Assembly (NCBI GenBank): GCA_028279515.1
Contig: JANQNQ010000008.1
Coordinates: 558,001-622,000 of the forward strand
Direction of reading: 5' to 3'
Source of the DNA: Flavobacteriaceae bacterium
GTDB taxonomy: Bacteria; Bacteroidota; Bacteroidia; Flavobacteriales; Flavobacteriaceae
DNA length: 64,000 bases
Position numbers and translations under genes: made by a program. This document shows positions 27,565 to 35,508 of the stretch, piece after piece (the stretch's first letter is position 1; every line of letters starts with the position of its first letter). A model generated the notes under the pieces. It saw nothing but the letters and a program-made list of their open reading frames with translations. It did no database searches and was not told where the DNA came from.

Positions 27565-27588
27565 CCTTATTGAAAATGCGATTTCGCA

Positions 27589-28065
27589 TCACACTGAAAC
27601 AACTGTCATTTGACTTTCTGTCTTTTTTGCATCGATAAAATCATTACAGACTTCAATTGCATTAAAGAGCTTGTTTCGTTGCGAAAACAAAACACCTATC
27701 ACTTCGTTAGGGAGTTGAGAGGTCTTGATCAATTCGTTGTACGTTTTGATACACGCCTCATCCTTTTTCATGCATCGGCTCAGCAATTTCTTACTGTCAA
27801 ACTGAATGATGCTCGATACCACCCCATCAATATTACGCTGCATACTGGATTTGATCGTTTGGGTTCGGGGTTTTCCGCCCAAGTTTCGAATGATCGCAGT
27901 AAGCTCATTCACAAAATGATTTCGTAAGGTGGTTTGGGTGTTGAAAAAGCGAATCAATTCGAGATTTCGCTCTTCATCGGCCACTTGTAAATACGTGTTC
28001 TTTGCTTCTTTGCAACTAACAAGTAACAGGTTTAAAGTAGCCAACTCTTTCTTTAACTTTGCCAT
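27589..28065 (-). CDS. DUF2383-like four-helix (ferritin-like) protein
   Basis: This 158-aa helical protein has the layout of the DUF2383/PA2169 family: an N-terminal helix with LLVSCKEAKNTYLQVADEERN, then FFNTQTTLRNHFVNELTAIIRNLGGKP, and later KDEACIKTYNELIKTSQLP. The family forms ferritin-like bundles associated with stress. The carboxylate/His pattern for metal binding is weak here. It has no signal peptide. It is a single gene with its own terminator. Confidence 0.75.
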   Translation of the reverse strand: MAKLKKELATLNLLLVSCKEAKNTYLQVADEERNLELIRFFNTQTTLRNHFVNELTAIIRNLGGKPRTQTIKSSMQRNIDGVVSSIIQFDSKKLLSRCMKKDEACIKTYNELIKTSQLPNEVIGVLFSQRNKLFNAIEVCNDFIDAKKTESQMTVVSV

Positions 28066-28180
28066 GACCCAATCATTAAAGTTAAACTATTCTACTTGTG
28101 TGCTACATCAAAAAAATGATGTTAAAGATCGATGTTAATTTAGGTAAGGTAATACAAGATAAGTGCCAAGATTTAATCTT

Positions 28181-29002
28181 TTAGTAAAACAAGACATCTT
28201 TTATTAACAAGTTATTCACTACAAAAATGTGCTTTGTGTTGAAAATCAACTTATTGACGCTTATTTGCTTGCCTGAAGAAAAAGTGTCTTCTTGAAAAGT
28301 AGGCGGTGTCAGGCCATGAAGTTTTGCCATCTGATGATAATACGATCGGCGAGTTGGATGAAAAGGAGTGACTGCATTGAAGGTTTTATCCCACAATCCC
28401 TTATCAAGGATCAGTTGCAGTATTTCGATGCAGTCAATAAGATGTATCAGGTTGATTGGTGCTTCTGGATTCTTAAGGTCTTTTTTACCTGCAAGCTGTT
28501 TGATCGGATGTCTGCCAGGGCCGATGAGCCCACCAAACCGAATGACAGTTGTTTTAAAGTTAGGATTGTTCATGAGCAACTGCTCGACGGCTAACAATTG
28601 GCGACCACTTTCCGTTTCCGGTTGCTCGAGGGTAGCTTCGGTCACCAGCGAATTGTCGTTGGCATAAACGGCGGTACTGCTTACAAATAGAATGTTTTTT
28701 ACTGCGGAATTTTCTACGGAAGGAATCAACCTTTGAATTTTGGCAACAAAGTTCTCGTACGGAGGCTTACGTAGCTTCGGCGGAAGATTTACGATTAACG
28801 TTTCAACATCCAAAAAGCTTGAAACGTCGCCCGATAGTTCATCGGGTTTCAGATGTAGTAAGAAGGGATTGATGCCTTTCCGCGAAAGCGAAACCAATTT
28901 GTCAGCATCCGTGGTCGACCCATTAACAATATGCCCCTTTGAAACCAGCGCTTCGGCCAAAGGCAGTCCTAACCAGCCGCAACCTAAAATGGCGATCTTC
29001 AT
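28181..29002 (-). CDS. NAD(P)-dependent epimerase/dehydratase, YeeZ-like
   Basis: This 273-aa protein begins MKIAILGCGWLGLPLAEALV, with a GxGxxG nucleotide-binding motif. It has SSTAVYAND where the active-site Ser/Tyr lie and IRFGGLIGPGRHP, both typical of YeeZ-like atypical SDR proteins. The C-terminus ends GKQISVNKLIFNTKHIF, as in this group. The YxxxK motif is not evident (YANDN), so activity is uncertain. It starts 2 bp after the M28 peptidase gene and is almost certainly cotranscribed with it. The substrate is unknown. Confidence 0.85.
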   Translation of the reverse strand: MKIAILGCGWLGLPLAEALVSKGHIVNGSTTDADKLVSLSRKGINPFLLHLKPDELSGDVSSFLDVETLIVNLPPKLRKPPYENFVAKIQRLIPSVENSAVKNILFVSSTAVYANDNSLVTEATLEQPETESGRQLLAVEQLLMNNPNFKTTVIRFGGLIGPGRHPIKQLAGKKDLKNPEAPINLIHLIDCIEILQLILDKGLWDKTFNAVTPFHPTRRSYYHQMAKLHGLTPPTFQEDTFSSGKQISVNKLIFNTKHIFVVNNLLIKDVLFY

Positions 29003-29004
29003 TC

Positions 29005-31305
29005 CTATTCAATTTGAATGGTCTTCTTGACCACGATAGCATCATTGAGCACAAAAGGCTTCGGAATCATATCAGACTCACGAGCTGGCACAGTAAACTG
29101 TTCATTTTCTAATAAGTCATAGGAAGCTTCGTGCAAGGTAATTGTAGTCTTCTGATCCACCGGAACACTAAAGCGTAGCTCCAATGGTTCTTGATCAGCC
29201 ATATAATAACTTAGAATTCGACTGTCCCAACGATAGGCCAGCACCATGTCTTTGTCGGCATCTTTGGCAACAGTCTGTCCGTTAACCGAGAAAGTGTTGA
29301 AACGGGTATTTGCATCGGCAAACAATTCGATTCGATTTACAAATCGCTGAGGAGCAATGCACAGCTCGATATGACGAGCATTATTTACGATGGTGTCTTT
29401 AGTAATGTCGATTTTAGGCTGCGCAATTGCCTTGATTGGAGCTTTCGAAGCATAGTTATAACCAGTTCCGTATTTGCTATCGACGACGTTCTTATTGAGG
29501 TCTGCAATATCGTTCTGGTCTTCCTTGATAAAGTTAAGTGTCCATGAGTCAAGTACATTATCATAGCTGCTCCAAGTGGCGGTATTGTCATCAGCATTGA
29601 GGGTGTATACCAAGCTGTTAGGTTTTTGATGCTGCTCGTCATAGCCTGCATTAAAATGTGCTTTCAAAAAGAAGAACAACGCCAAAACAGCAAACACCCA
29701 AGCAAAGGTTTTCTTCCTTCTATAACGCCCTACTACGGGCAACAGCAGACCAAAGGTTAGAATGGTAAATACGGCACTTACTGATAAGATCTTAAGGCCC
29801 AATCCCACAGGAAACATTTTAATGAAAGGCGCAATGATCAATAGGATAGGTATGGCCACCAAAGACAAGGCCACAATGCTCGGTTCTTTCTGTCTGATGA
29901 AAACGAACAACATAAGCAAAGCAAAATACACCGGAATGATAAAGAAACTGGCCCCTTTGAGAGCAAGAGCAAAGCCCGTATTGATTACCAACCATAAAAA
30001 GATCGGTGCCACTGCGTAGCTGGCTACATGTTCGATTTTCATGAATTTTTTATAGCACCAAAAGGTAATGGCCAATGACAACATTACCACAAACCAAATA
30101 TAGGTGTGACCGTTATAGGTAAAACCATGCTGTATGTCTTGGTAATTAGGATATAACTTAAGCATCAACTGCCACCCGAAATGGCAGAGTAGCGCGCTCA
30201 CCAACAAGGCACAAAGAAAGGGAATAAAGCCCTTAAAGATGTTGGCAACCGTCATACGTTGGTTCTTGATTCCGTATGCGATCACAGCAATGAAAAGTAC
30301 AAACGCCAGAATCAACATCGGAAAGATCCATGTGAACGGATAGATGAAAAAACCAAGCGCCGAATTAAAGTAGTTGTAATCATCATCAACAGAGGTCTTG
30401 ACATCAGAAAGGTTGGCATTCGCAAAATAGTCCATTAAGGGTATCAAGTAGCTTCCCTGATGTTCTAATGTATTGCGATCTAGATTTTCATAGTTGTCAT
30501 TGACAGTATGGTAATCATAGTGATCATCAATAAAGGCAAGGTTAAAACCATCGATGTTTCCATCTTCTCTAAATATGGTCAGATCTGTATCATTGGGAAG
30601 CATTTTGTAAATGCTATATGCCAACGAGTTGGATACCGGAAATTCAGGGTTGGCCTCTTTGAACCCTTTTATAATCTTGGCATTGCCTCCATTGGTCTCG
30701 ATCAACATATAACTAGGGCCGCCGCTACCGCGTGCTTCAAAGTTGAGCACTAGCCCAATGTCTTTAGCCCAAGGATGTTTATTCACAAAGAGCTCGGCAC
30801 CATTAAGCCCCAGCTCTTCGGCATCTGTGATAAGGATAATGATGTCATTCTTGGATGTAACACCCTGAGCGAGATACGCTCTAACTCCTTCAAGTATAGT
30901 AGCGACACCGCTTCCGGCGTCACTAGCGCCCAAAGAAGAGTGAGGGTCACTATCATAGTGCGTAAGCAATAACAGCGCTTTACCATTTTCGGAACCCTTG
31001 ATACGGGTCAAGATATTTTTAGGCTTTGCTAAATTTCCGTAGCTATCTAAAGTATATCCTTCCTGTACTTCGGTTTTCAACCCAAGTTTTTCGAATTGAT
31101 TTATGATGTATTCTCGTACTTCGGCATGTGCTGCAGAACCTACGTAATGCGGTTTTTGTGAAATGGCTTTCACATGTAACAAAGCACGGTCCGTAGAAAA
31201 TTTTTCGGTAGGGGTGTCAATATCACCATGATCAGTAGGCATCATTGATCGAAAACTCCAGACAGCTGCTACGACCAAAATAAGAAGCGAAATGAATTTT
31301 TTCAT
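29005..31305 (-). CDS. M28 family membrane aminopeptidase (Pff1-like)
   Basis: This 766-aa protein has an N-terminal anchor, an M28 zinc peptidase domain at about 85-285 and about eight TM segments at 320-560, followed by a C-terminal extracytoplasmic domain. The layout resembles the eukaryotic vacuolar membrane protease Pff1. Metal and catalytic residues visible are THYDS (His116), GASDAGSG (Asp129), DAEE (Glu163 base, Glu164 ligand), NFEARG (Glu190) and YHTVND (His266). It cleaves N-terminal residues from peptides, presumably in the periplasm. The YeeZ-like gene follows with a 2-bp gap. Confidence 0.93.
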   Translation of the reverse strand: MKKFISLLILVVAAVWSFRSMMPTDHGDIDTPTEKFSTDRALLHVKAISQKPHYVGSAAHAEVREYIINQFEKLGLKTEVQEGYTLDSYGNLAKPKNILTRIKGSENGKALLLLTHYDSDPHSSLGASDAGSGVATILEGVRAYLAQGVTSKNDIIILITDAEELGLNGAELFVNKHPWAKDIGLVLNFEARGSGGPSYMLIETNGGNAKIIKGFKEANPEFPVSNSLAYSIYKMLPNDTDLTIFREDGNIDGFNLAFIDDHYDYHTVNDNYENLDRNTLEHQGSYLIPLMDYFANANLSDVKTSVDDDYNYFNSALGFFIYPFTWIFPMLILAFVLFIAVIAYGIKNQRMTVANIFKGFIPFLCALLVSALLCHFGWQLMLKLYPNYQDIQHGFTYNGHTYIWFVVMLSLAITFWCYKKFMKIEHVASYAVAPIFLWLVINTGFALALKGASFFIIPVYFALLMLFVFIRQKEPSIVALSLVAIPILLIIAPFIKMFPVGLGLKILSVSAVFTILTFGLLLPVVGRYRRKKTFAWVFAVLALFFFLKAHFNAGYDEQHQKPNSLVYTLNADDNTATWSSYDNVLDSWTLNFIKEDQNDIADLNKNVVDSKYGTGYNYASKAPIKAIAQPKIDITKDTIVNNARHIELCIAPQRFVNRIELFADANTRFNTFSVNGQTVAKDADKDMVLAYRWDSRILSYYMADQEPLELRFSVPVDQKTTITLHEASYDLLENEQFTVPARESDMIPKPFVLNDAIVVKKTIQIE

Positions 31306-31371
31306 TACAAAGTTGAATTAATACAATAAAGATAGCAAAATACACCTGTGCTTTCTATGAAACCGTGTGAT

Positions 31372-31404
31372 ATTGTGTTAATTGGTTTAAAATCAGTATA
31401 TTTA
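31372..31404 (+). promoter_or_regulatory. Promoter of the CBS-domain gene
   Basis: ATTG (31372-31375) and TATATTTA (31397-31404; consensus TAnnTTTG, one mismatch) are spaced by 21 bp, 36 bp before the ATG at 31441. This supports the downstream start over an upstream ATG at 31348. Confidence 0.45.
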
Positions 31405-31440
31405 AGAAGAACCACGAACCTTATAAAAAAAAGCAGCACC

Positions 31441-31902
31441 ATGGGAATCAAAAGTTTTGTTACACGAAAAGAAGATACCAAAGGGTATAATGCGCCCTTG
31501 CAGGTAGCCGATTATATGACCAAAAACCTGATCACGTTTACCCCGAGCCAATCGGTCGAACAAGTCATCGAAACCCTCATTAAAAACCGAATTTCTGGAG
31601 GCCCGGTAGTTAATGAGAAAAACGAGTTGGTAGGAATTATCTCAGAAGGTGATTGTATAAAGCAAATTAGTGAAAGCCGCTACTACAATATGCCAATGGA
31701 GAACAATGCCGTCGAAAAACATATGGCCACAAATGTTGAAACTATAGAGGGCAGTATGAATATTTTTGACGCGGCTAATAAATTCTTACAATCGAAGAGA
31801 CGACGTTTTCCAATCGTGGAAAATGGAAAACTCATCGGACAGATCAGCCAAAAAGATATCCTAAAGGCCGCGATGAAATTAAAAGGACAGAACTGGAAGT
31901 GA
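31441..31902 (+). CDS. CBS-pair domain protein
   Basis: This 153-aa cytosolic protein consists of a short lead (MGIKSFVTRKEDTKGYNAPLQ) and two CBS motifs: VADYMTKNLITFTPSQSVEQVIETL with ISGGPVVNEKNELVGIISEGD, and VEKHMATNVETIEGSMNIF with RRFPIVENGKLIGQISQKDIL. CBS pairs bind adenosyl ligands and act as regulators. No effector domain is attached. It is convergent with the GIDE-like gene, with stops 2 bp apart. The partner is unknown. Confidence 0.93.
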   Translation: MGIKSFVTRKEDTKGYNAPLQVADYMTKNLITFTPSQSVEQVIETLIKNRISGGPVVNEKNELVGIISEGDCIKQISESRYYNMPMENNAVEKHMATNVETIEGSMNIFDAANKFLQSKRRRFPIVENGKLIGQISQKDILKAAMKLKGQNWK

Positions 31903-31903
31903 T

Positions 31904-32602
31904 CTAACGCCTTCCTTGCCTGGTGGTCATGGCCTTTGGGTCATCGGTCAGCAGCAGCTTCTGTTTTTCATCACCGAATAGCATTAATACTCGAGAGTAC
32001 GAATAGTCTTGTAAAGGCTCTTCGAATGACGTCCATTGTGCAACACCTTTTGCAGCGATGTGTTCTCCGATTTCAATAACGCCCTCTTTGTAGCGAAGCC
32101 TCTTGTTGAAGCCCAACCAACCTTTGCTCTTTTTTTCATGACTTGCAAGGTAGTTTTCGAGCTTTTCTGAGGCGTCATTCCAGGTGCCAGAATTGAACTC
32201 TTTGTCCTTGACCAAGAAGAAACGCTGAAATCTTCCGGGTGTGTCTGGCTTTATAATGGCCATTTCGCCTTGATATTCGATAAAGAACTTTTGGTACTTT
32301 TTCTCATCAATGATGGTTTTCCATCCATTTTCTCCTTCGTCCTCCTGAACAATAACATGATAAAAGACGCATCGTCTGCCAGTGAGCGGAGCCCTTAGAG
32401 TTTCTTGTGTATCCAACACTTTACCCTGAACTTTCACATATTCATTGTCTCGAATACCGATAAACTTTCTAGGCGCAGACTTTTTTAATTCGCGTAAAAT
32501 TACACGTCGTTCTTCAAAATACTTCGCCACCAGTACAACGGACAAAGTAGCACCTATAAAGACTACAGGAATCCAACTTAGACCTTCTGCAAATAACACC
32601 AT
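31904..32602 (-). CDS. GIDE-domain-like membrane protein
   Basis: This 232-aa protein has one N-terminal TM helix (IPVVFIGATLSVVLVAKYF) and a large cytoplasmic or periplasmic part with VQGKVLDTQETLRAPLTGRRCVFYHVIVQE and YKEGVIEIGEHIAAKGVAQW. These match the beta-rich GIDE domain known from mitochondrial MUL1-type E3 ligases. No RING finger is present, so ligase activity is not expected. The gene overlaps a tight minus-strand run: its ATG is 1 bp after the stop of the zinc-ribbon protein gene, which follows PhzF. The function is unknown. Confidence 0.8.
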   Translation of the reverse strand: MVLFAEGLSWIPVVFIGATLSVVLVAKYFEERRVILRELKKSAPRKFIGIRDNEYVKVQGKVLDTQETLRAPLTGRRCVFYHVIVQEDEGENGWKTIIDEKKYQKFFIEYQGEMAIIKPDTPGRFQRFFLVKDKEFNSGTWNDASEKLENYLASHEKKSKGWLGFNKRLRYKEGVIEIGEHIAAKGVAQWTSFEEPLQDYSYSRVLMLFGDEKQKLLLTDDPKAMTTRQGRR

Positions 32603-32603
32603 A

Positions 32604-32954
32604 CTAACGTTCTCTTTTTACCAAGGCAAAATAGTCATTTTCTAGAGGTAAATAGCCTTGGTCATATACAAAATAATAGGTGTTGCCTGTTTTTGTCGTA
32701 TAGATGTTGGTGAAGTATGTAAAGTCGAATCCCCTTTCCATAAGCCTTGATTTCGATGTCTTTGTCTTGTCTTTTGGATTCAAACTTTCTAGAATACGGT
32801 AGTTCTTTCGAAGCCGATTGTTAATGTTTCGAACCAGGTTGTTGCTGTCTTTATTGATACGATTGTTATAAGCATTGCGGCAATGGTCGTCGCAAAACTT
32901 CTTGTCCATTCTACCAACAATACCTTTTCCGCATTCTAGACAACATCGCTCCAT
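32604..32954 (-). CDS. Small zinc-ribbon protein
   Basis: This 116-aa protein starts MERCCLECGKGIVG. Cys4/Cys5, Cys8, Cys21 and Cys25 (CDDHCRNAYNN) look like a Zn ribbon of the kind seen in short DUF2116-like proteins. The C-terminal half (KTSKSRLMERGFDFTYFTNIYTTKTGNTYYFVYDQGYLPLENDYFAL) is conserved-looking but unnamed. The ATG at 32954 is chosen because it lies 4 bp after the PhzF stop. It probably forms an operon with PhzF upstream and the GIDE-like gene downstream. The function is unknown. Confidence 0.8.
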   Translation of the reverse strand: MERCCLECGKGIVGRMDKKFCDDHCRNAYNNRINKDSNNLVRNINNRLRKNYRILESLNPKDKTKTSKSRLMERGFDFTYFTNIYTTKTGNTYYFVYDQGYLPLENDYFALVKRER

Positions 32955-32958
32955 AGCT

Positions 32959-33744
32959 TCAGACGTAAATTTCTCCTTTGAGGTAAGTAACACATTTTCC
33001 GCCGATATGAACTCGGTTATCATGCAACTCACATTGCAGACTGCCTTCCCTTTCAGAAAGTTGCTTGGCGGTCATGGTATCTTTTTGCAGCCTTTCTGCC
33101 CAATACGGTATCAGTGTACAATGTGCCGACCCCGTCACTGGATCTTCGAAAATGGTCGATTGCGGAGTAAAGAATCGCGATACAAAATCAACATCACTGC
33201 CTGGCGCAGAGATAATGATTCCGCCTGGATCAAGGTTGATCTGGTCGAGAATTTTTTGATCAGTTTTTATACTGCGGATGGTTTCTTCATTGTCATACAC
33301 CAAGAGGTAATCTCGAGCATGATACACTTCATTTGGGGAAGGAGAGATGCCTTCTTTTATTGCCTGCGGAAGGGCGGCAAGTTGATAGGGGCGTACTGGA
33401 AAATCTAGAAAGATATGCCCATCCTTTTTAAATGCTTTTAAAGGGCCACTGACTGAAGTAAAGACGATTGAATCGCTCTCGTGCCCCAAATATTCAAAGA
33501 TCACATGCGCACTGGCCAATGTAGCGTGTCCGCATAAGTCCATTTCAATATCGGGAGTAAACCATCGAATGTGATATGCATTCCCTTCTTTAAGGATAAA
33601 GGCTGTTTCGGGTAAGTTGTTCTCTTTAGCGATGTTTAGCATAACGGTATCATCGAGCCAATGTTTTAACGGACAAACGGCGGCGTAATTTCCTGAGAAA
33701 ACACGATCGGCAAAGGCGTCAACTTGGTAAATAGGTAGTTTCAT
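32959..33744 (-). CDS. PhzF family isomerase/epimerase-like protein
   Basis: This 261-aa protein has the PhzF fold with its two-domain repeat. Signatures are IYQVDAFADRVFSGNYAAV (usually FSGNPAAV; Pro is Tyr here), catalytic Glu46 in LPETAFIL, DLCGHATLASAHV and, in the second half, DVDFVSRFF...EDPVTGSAHCTL. These proteins isomerise varied substrates outside phenazine synthesis too; no phenazine genes are present. The ATG at 33744 is chosen, since an extended frame lacks the family N-terminus. It heads an operon with the zinc-ribbon and GIDE-like genes. Confidence 0.94.
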   Translation of the reverse strand: MKLPIYQVDAFADRVFSGNYAAVCPLKHWLDDTVMLNIAKENNLPETAFILKEGNAYHIRWFTPDIEMDLCGHATLASAHVIFEYLGHESDSIVFTSVSGPLKAFKKDGHIFLDFPVRPYQLAALPQAIKEGISPSPNEVYHARDYLLVYDNEETIRSIKTDQKILDQINLDPGGIIISAPGSDVDFVSRFFTPQSTIFEDPVTGSAHCTLIPYWAERLQKDTMTAKQLSEREGSLQCELHDNRVHIGGKCVTYLKGEIYV

Positions 33745-33793
33745 GGTGTGTTGTATATCTATTACCTGAAAAAGGTACAAACTATCCGTTTAG

Positions 33794-33821
33794 AAACGTT
33801 TACAAACGGGTGTAAACATTT
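33794..33821. promoter_or_regulatory. Candidate operator between divergent phzF-like and ssb genes
   Basis: AAACGTTTACA and TGTAAACATTT form an 11-bp inverted repeat (one mismatch) around AACGGG, with the core GTTTACA/TGTAAAC perfect. It resembles operators of LacI/GntR-type dimeric regulators. It lies 50 bp from the PhzF start and 176 bp from ssb. Confidence 0.45.
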
Positions 33822-33996
33822 AAGTACCGATAATCACTTTCTTTCTAACCTATGTTTGTGAGGTTGTTGGTAATGAACTGTCATTATACATTGTTACGTT
33901 AAGATGTAAAGATGGGAAGGAAATACACTAGCGGCAAGAACAAAGTAATAAGTGTTGAATATAGCTGTTAACTGTCAGCTTTTAAAAAGAAGAAGT

Positions 33997-34329
33997 ATGA
34001 ATTCACTAAGAAACAGAGTGCAATTGATTGGAAACCTAGGAAACGACCCTGAAGTACTTGAGCTGGAAAGTGGAAAGAAACTGGCAAAGTTCTCGATCGC
34101 CACCAACGATAGTTATCGCAACTCATCAGGGGAAGTAATCAAAGATACCCAATGGCACAATGTGGTTGCCTGGGGAAAGACGGCCGAAATTATCGAGAAA
34201 TATTTGGTAAAGGGAAAAGAGGTTGCAGTTGAAGGTAAGCTCACCACCCGTAGCTATGAGACAAAAGAAGGGGAGAAGCGCTATACGACCGAAGTGGTTT
34301 GCAACGAGTTGTTGATGTTGGGAAAGTAG
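33997..34329 (+). CDS. ssb: Single-stranded DNA-binding protein, short form
   Basis: This 110-aa protein is an OB-fold SSB: NRVQLIGNLGNDPEV at the start, then KLAKFSIATNDSYRN, TQWHNVVAWGKTAEIIEKYLVKGKEVAVEGKL and the final VVCNELLMLGK. It ends at the OB fold and has no acidic C-terminal tail (the DDDIPF-type motif that recruits partners), so it is probably an accessory paralogue rather than the main replication SSB. The ATG at 33997 begins the conserved MNSLRNRV. A terminator follows immediately. Confidence 0.95.
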   Translation: MNSLRNRVQLIGNLGNDPEVLELESGKKLAKFSIATNDSYRNSSGEVIKDTQWHNVVAWGKTAEIIEKYLVKGKEVAVEGKLTTRSYETKEGEKRYTTEVVCNELLMLGK

Positions 34330-34336
34330 AAAAAAT

Positions 34337-34364
34337 AAAGGCCTCATTGCACAATGAGGCCTTT
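34337..34364. terminator. Rho-independent terminator after ssb
   Basis: AAAGGCCTCATTG and CAATGAGGCCTTT form a 13-bp perfect stem with a 2-nt spacer, followed by a short T-run. Confidence 0.9.
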
Positions 34365-34454
34365 TAAAAGCAATTGCTTTTTTCGGTAGTAGTCAGCTAA
34401 ATTCAATTCCTTGAATAAGAAAGCTCAATGTTTCGGTTAAGGTTCATAAGAACT

Positions 34455-34519
34455 GCTGTTGTTAATGTTGGCGTGTATAGTTGTTGTGATATATTCTACG
34501 CTTATATCTTAACAACAGC
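34455..34519. other. Structured intergenic element between ssb and the intradiol dioxygenase gene
   Basis: GCTGTTGTTAA (34455-34465) and TTAACAACAGC (34509-34519) are a perfect 11-bp inverted repeat around 43 nt that can form a smaller helix (GCGTGTATA with TATAT..ACGC). No coding frame, T-run or known RNA family is recognised. The remaining part of the 34365-34680 gap is A/T-rich with nothing else visible. Confidence 0.4.
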
Positions 34520-34680
34520 TTAGTTGTAAAATACCCTAAAAAAAATCTTTAAAATTTTAATTTATTTTTTTGAGGGTGTGCTTTACATCAGAAACTAAGT
34601 TGAGAATCATCGCTTATCAGAACCCACAATAGGGGTTTAGGGGTGTTTCATTGCAATTAGTGAAAGCACTTAATAATATG

Positions 34681-35370
34681 CTATCCAGCAACCTTAATAG
34701 TTTCCCTTAGGACATAGCCATCGGTAGTGTTTCCAGTAACTGAGTTTGCCATTGATTGGTTCAGATCGCCACTAAAAATACCATCGCTGGTATTCGAAGT
34801 GTCAAAATTACCATTATAACCAGCCGTTGCGTACACGGTATTAGAAATAGCTTCAGGAAAGGCCGTTTGTGTAATTAATAATGACTGCCCCGAACTGCTC
34901 CTAATTTCTAGATGTAGGTGGGGAGCCCTTCCGGGATACCAACCGGGATAGATGCTAATAAAGGAAGCATTTCCGTTGGCATCTGTGGTTTGCCTTCCTC
35001 TTAAAAAATGTTGTCCTGTAAAATCTCCATCTTGTTGCCCTGAATATTCAGAATAGTTCCCTTTGGCATCACAGTGCCAAATATCAACGATGGCACCAAC
35101 TAAAGGAGCACAATTGTTGTTGGTGTTTTCTACCTTAATGGTTATCATTAATGGAACACCCGAACGATTTCCTACAATGTTTTGTCTAACCAAATCAGCA
35201 GGAGTTAAAATAGGAAACGGTCCCGCCGTCTCAGCAGGAGAAACAGCACATGCATTGGGGTCTGTGGTCATGCTATCATCATCACTTTTACAGGCAGTCA
35301 TTAAAGTCGGAATAGCAACAATTGATCCTACTCCTAATAGTCCATTTTTTAGAAAATTCTTTCGATTCAT
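34681..35370 (-). CDS. Intradiol ring-cleavage dioxygenase-like lipoprotein
   Basis: This 229-aa exported protein has the lipobox LMTAC (Cys27) and the dioxygenase fold of catechol/protocatechuate intradiol enzymes. The iron ligands are all recognisable: Tyr106 in DIWHCDAKGNY, Tyr145 in YPGWYPGRAPHLHLEI, and His151 and His153. An intact active site suggests enzyme activity on catechol-like compounds outside the cytoplasm. Similar exported intradiol-like proteins are common in Bacteroidota and their substrates are mostly unknown. An acyltransferase gene lies upstream on the same strand, separated by 138 bp. Confidence 0.9.
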   Translation of the reverse strand: MNRKNFLKNGLLGVGSIVAIPTLMTACKSDDDSMTTDPNACAVSPAETAGPFPILTPADLVRQNIVGNRSGVPLMITIKVENTNNNCAPLVGAIVDIWHCDAKGNYSEYSGQQDGDFTGQHFLRGRQTTDANGNASFISIYPGWYPGRAPHLHLEIRSSSGQSLLITQTAFPEAISNTVYATAGYNGNFDTSNTSDGIFSGDLNQSMANSVTGNTTDGYVLRETIKVAG

Positions 35371-35508
35371 AATGTATGGTATTTTAGGGATTAAGTAGAA
35401 GTAGTGTCGTATAGAGGATGTATTGTTAAGGGGTCTTTGTTTCTATACAACAGTTTATTGTAAGGAAACCCTGAAAACCATCTGAGAATGAGCCTCTAAA
35501 TTCAAGTG

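Noticed and set aside
32959-33744. A phenazine biosynthesis cluster
   Set aside because: Only a PhzF-fold protein is present, and such proteins are widespread outside phenazine pathways.
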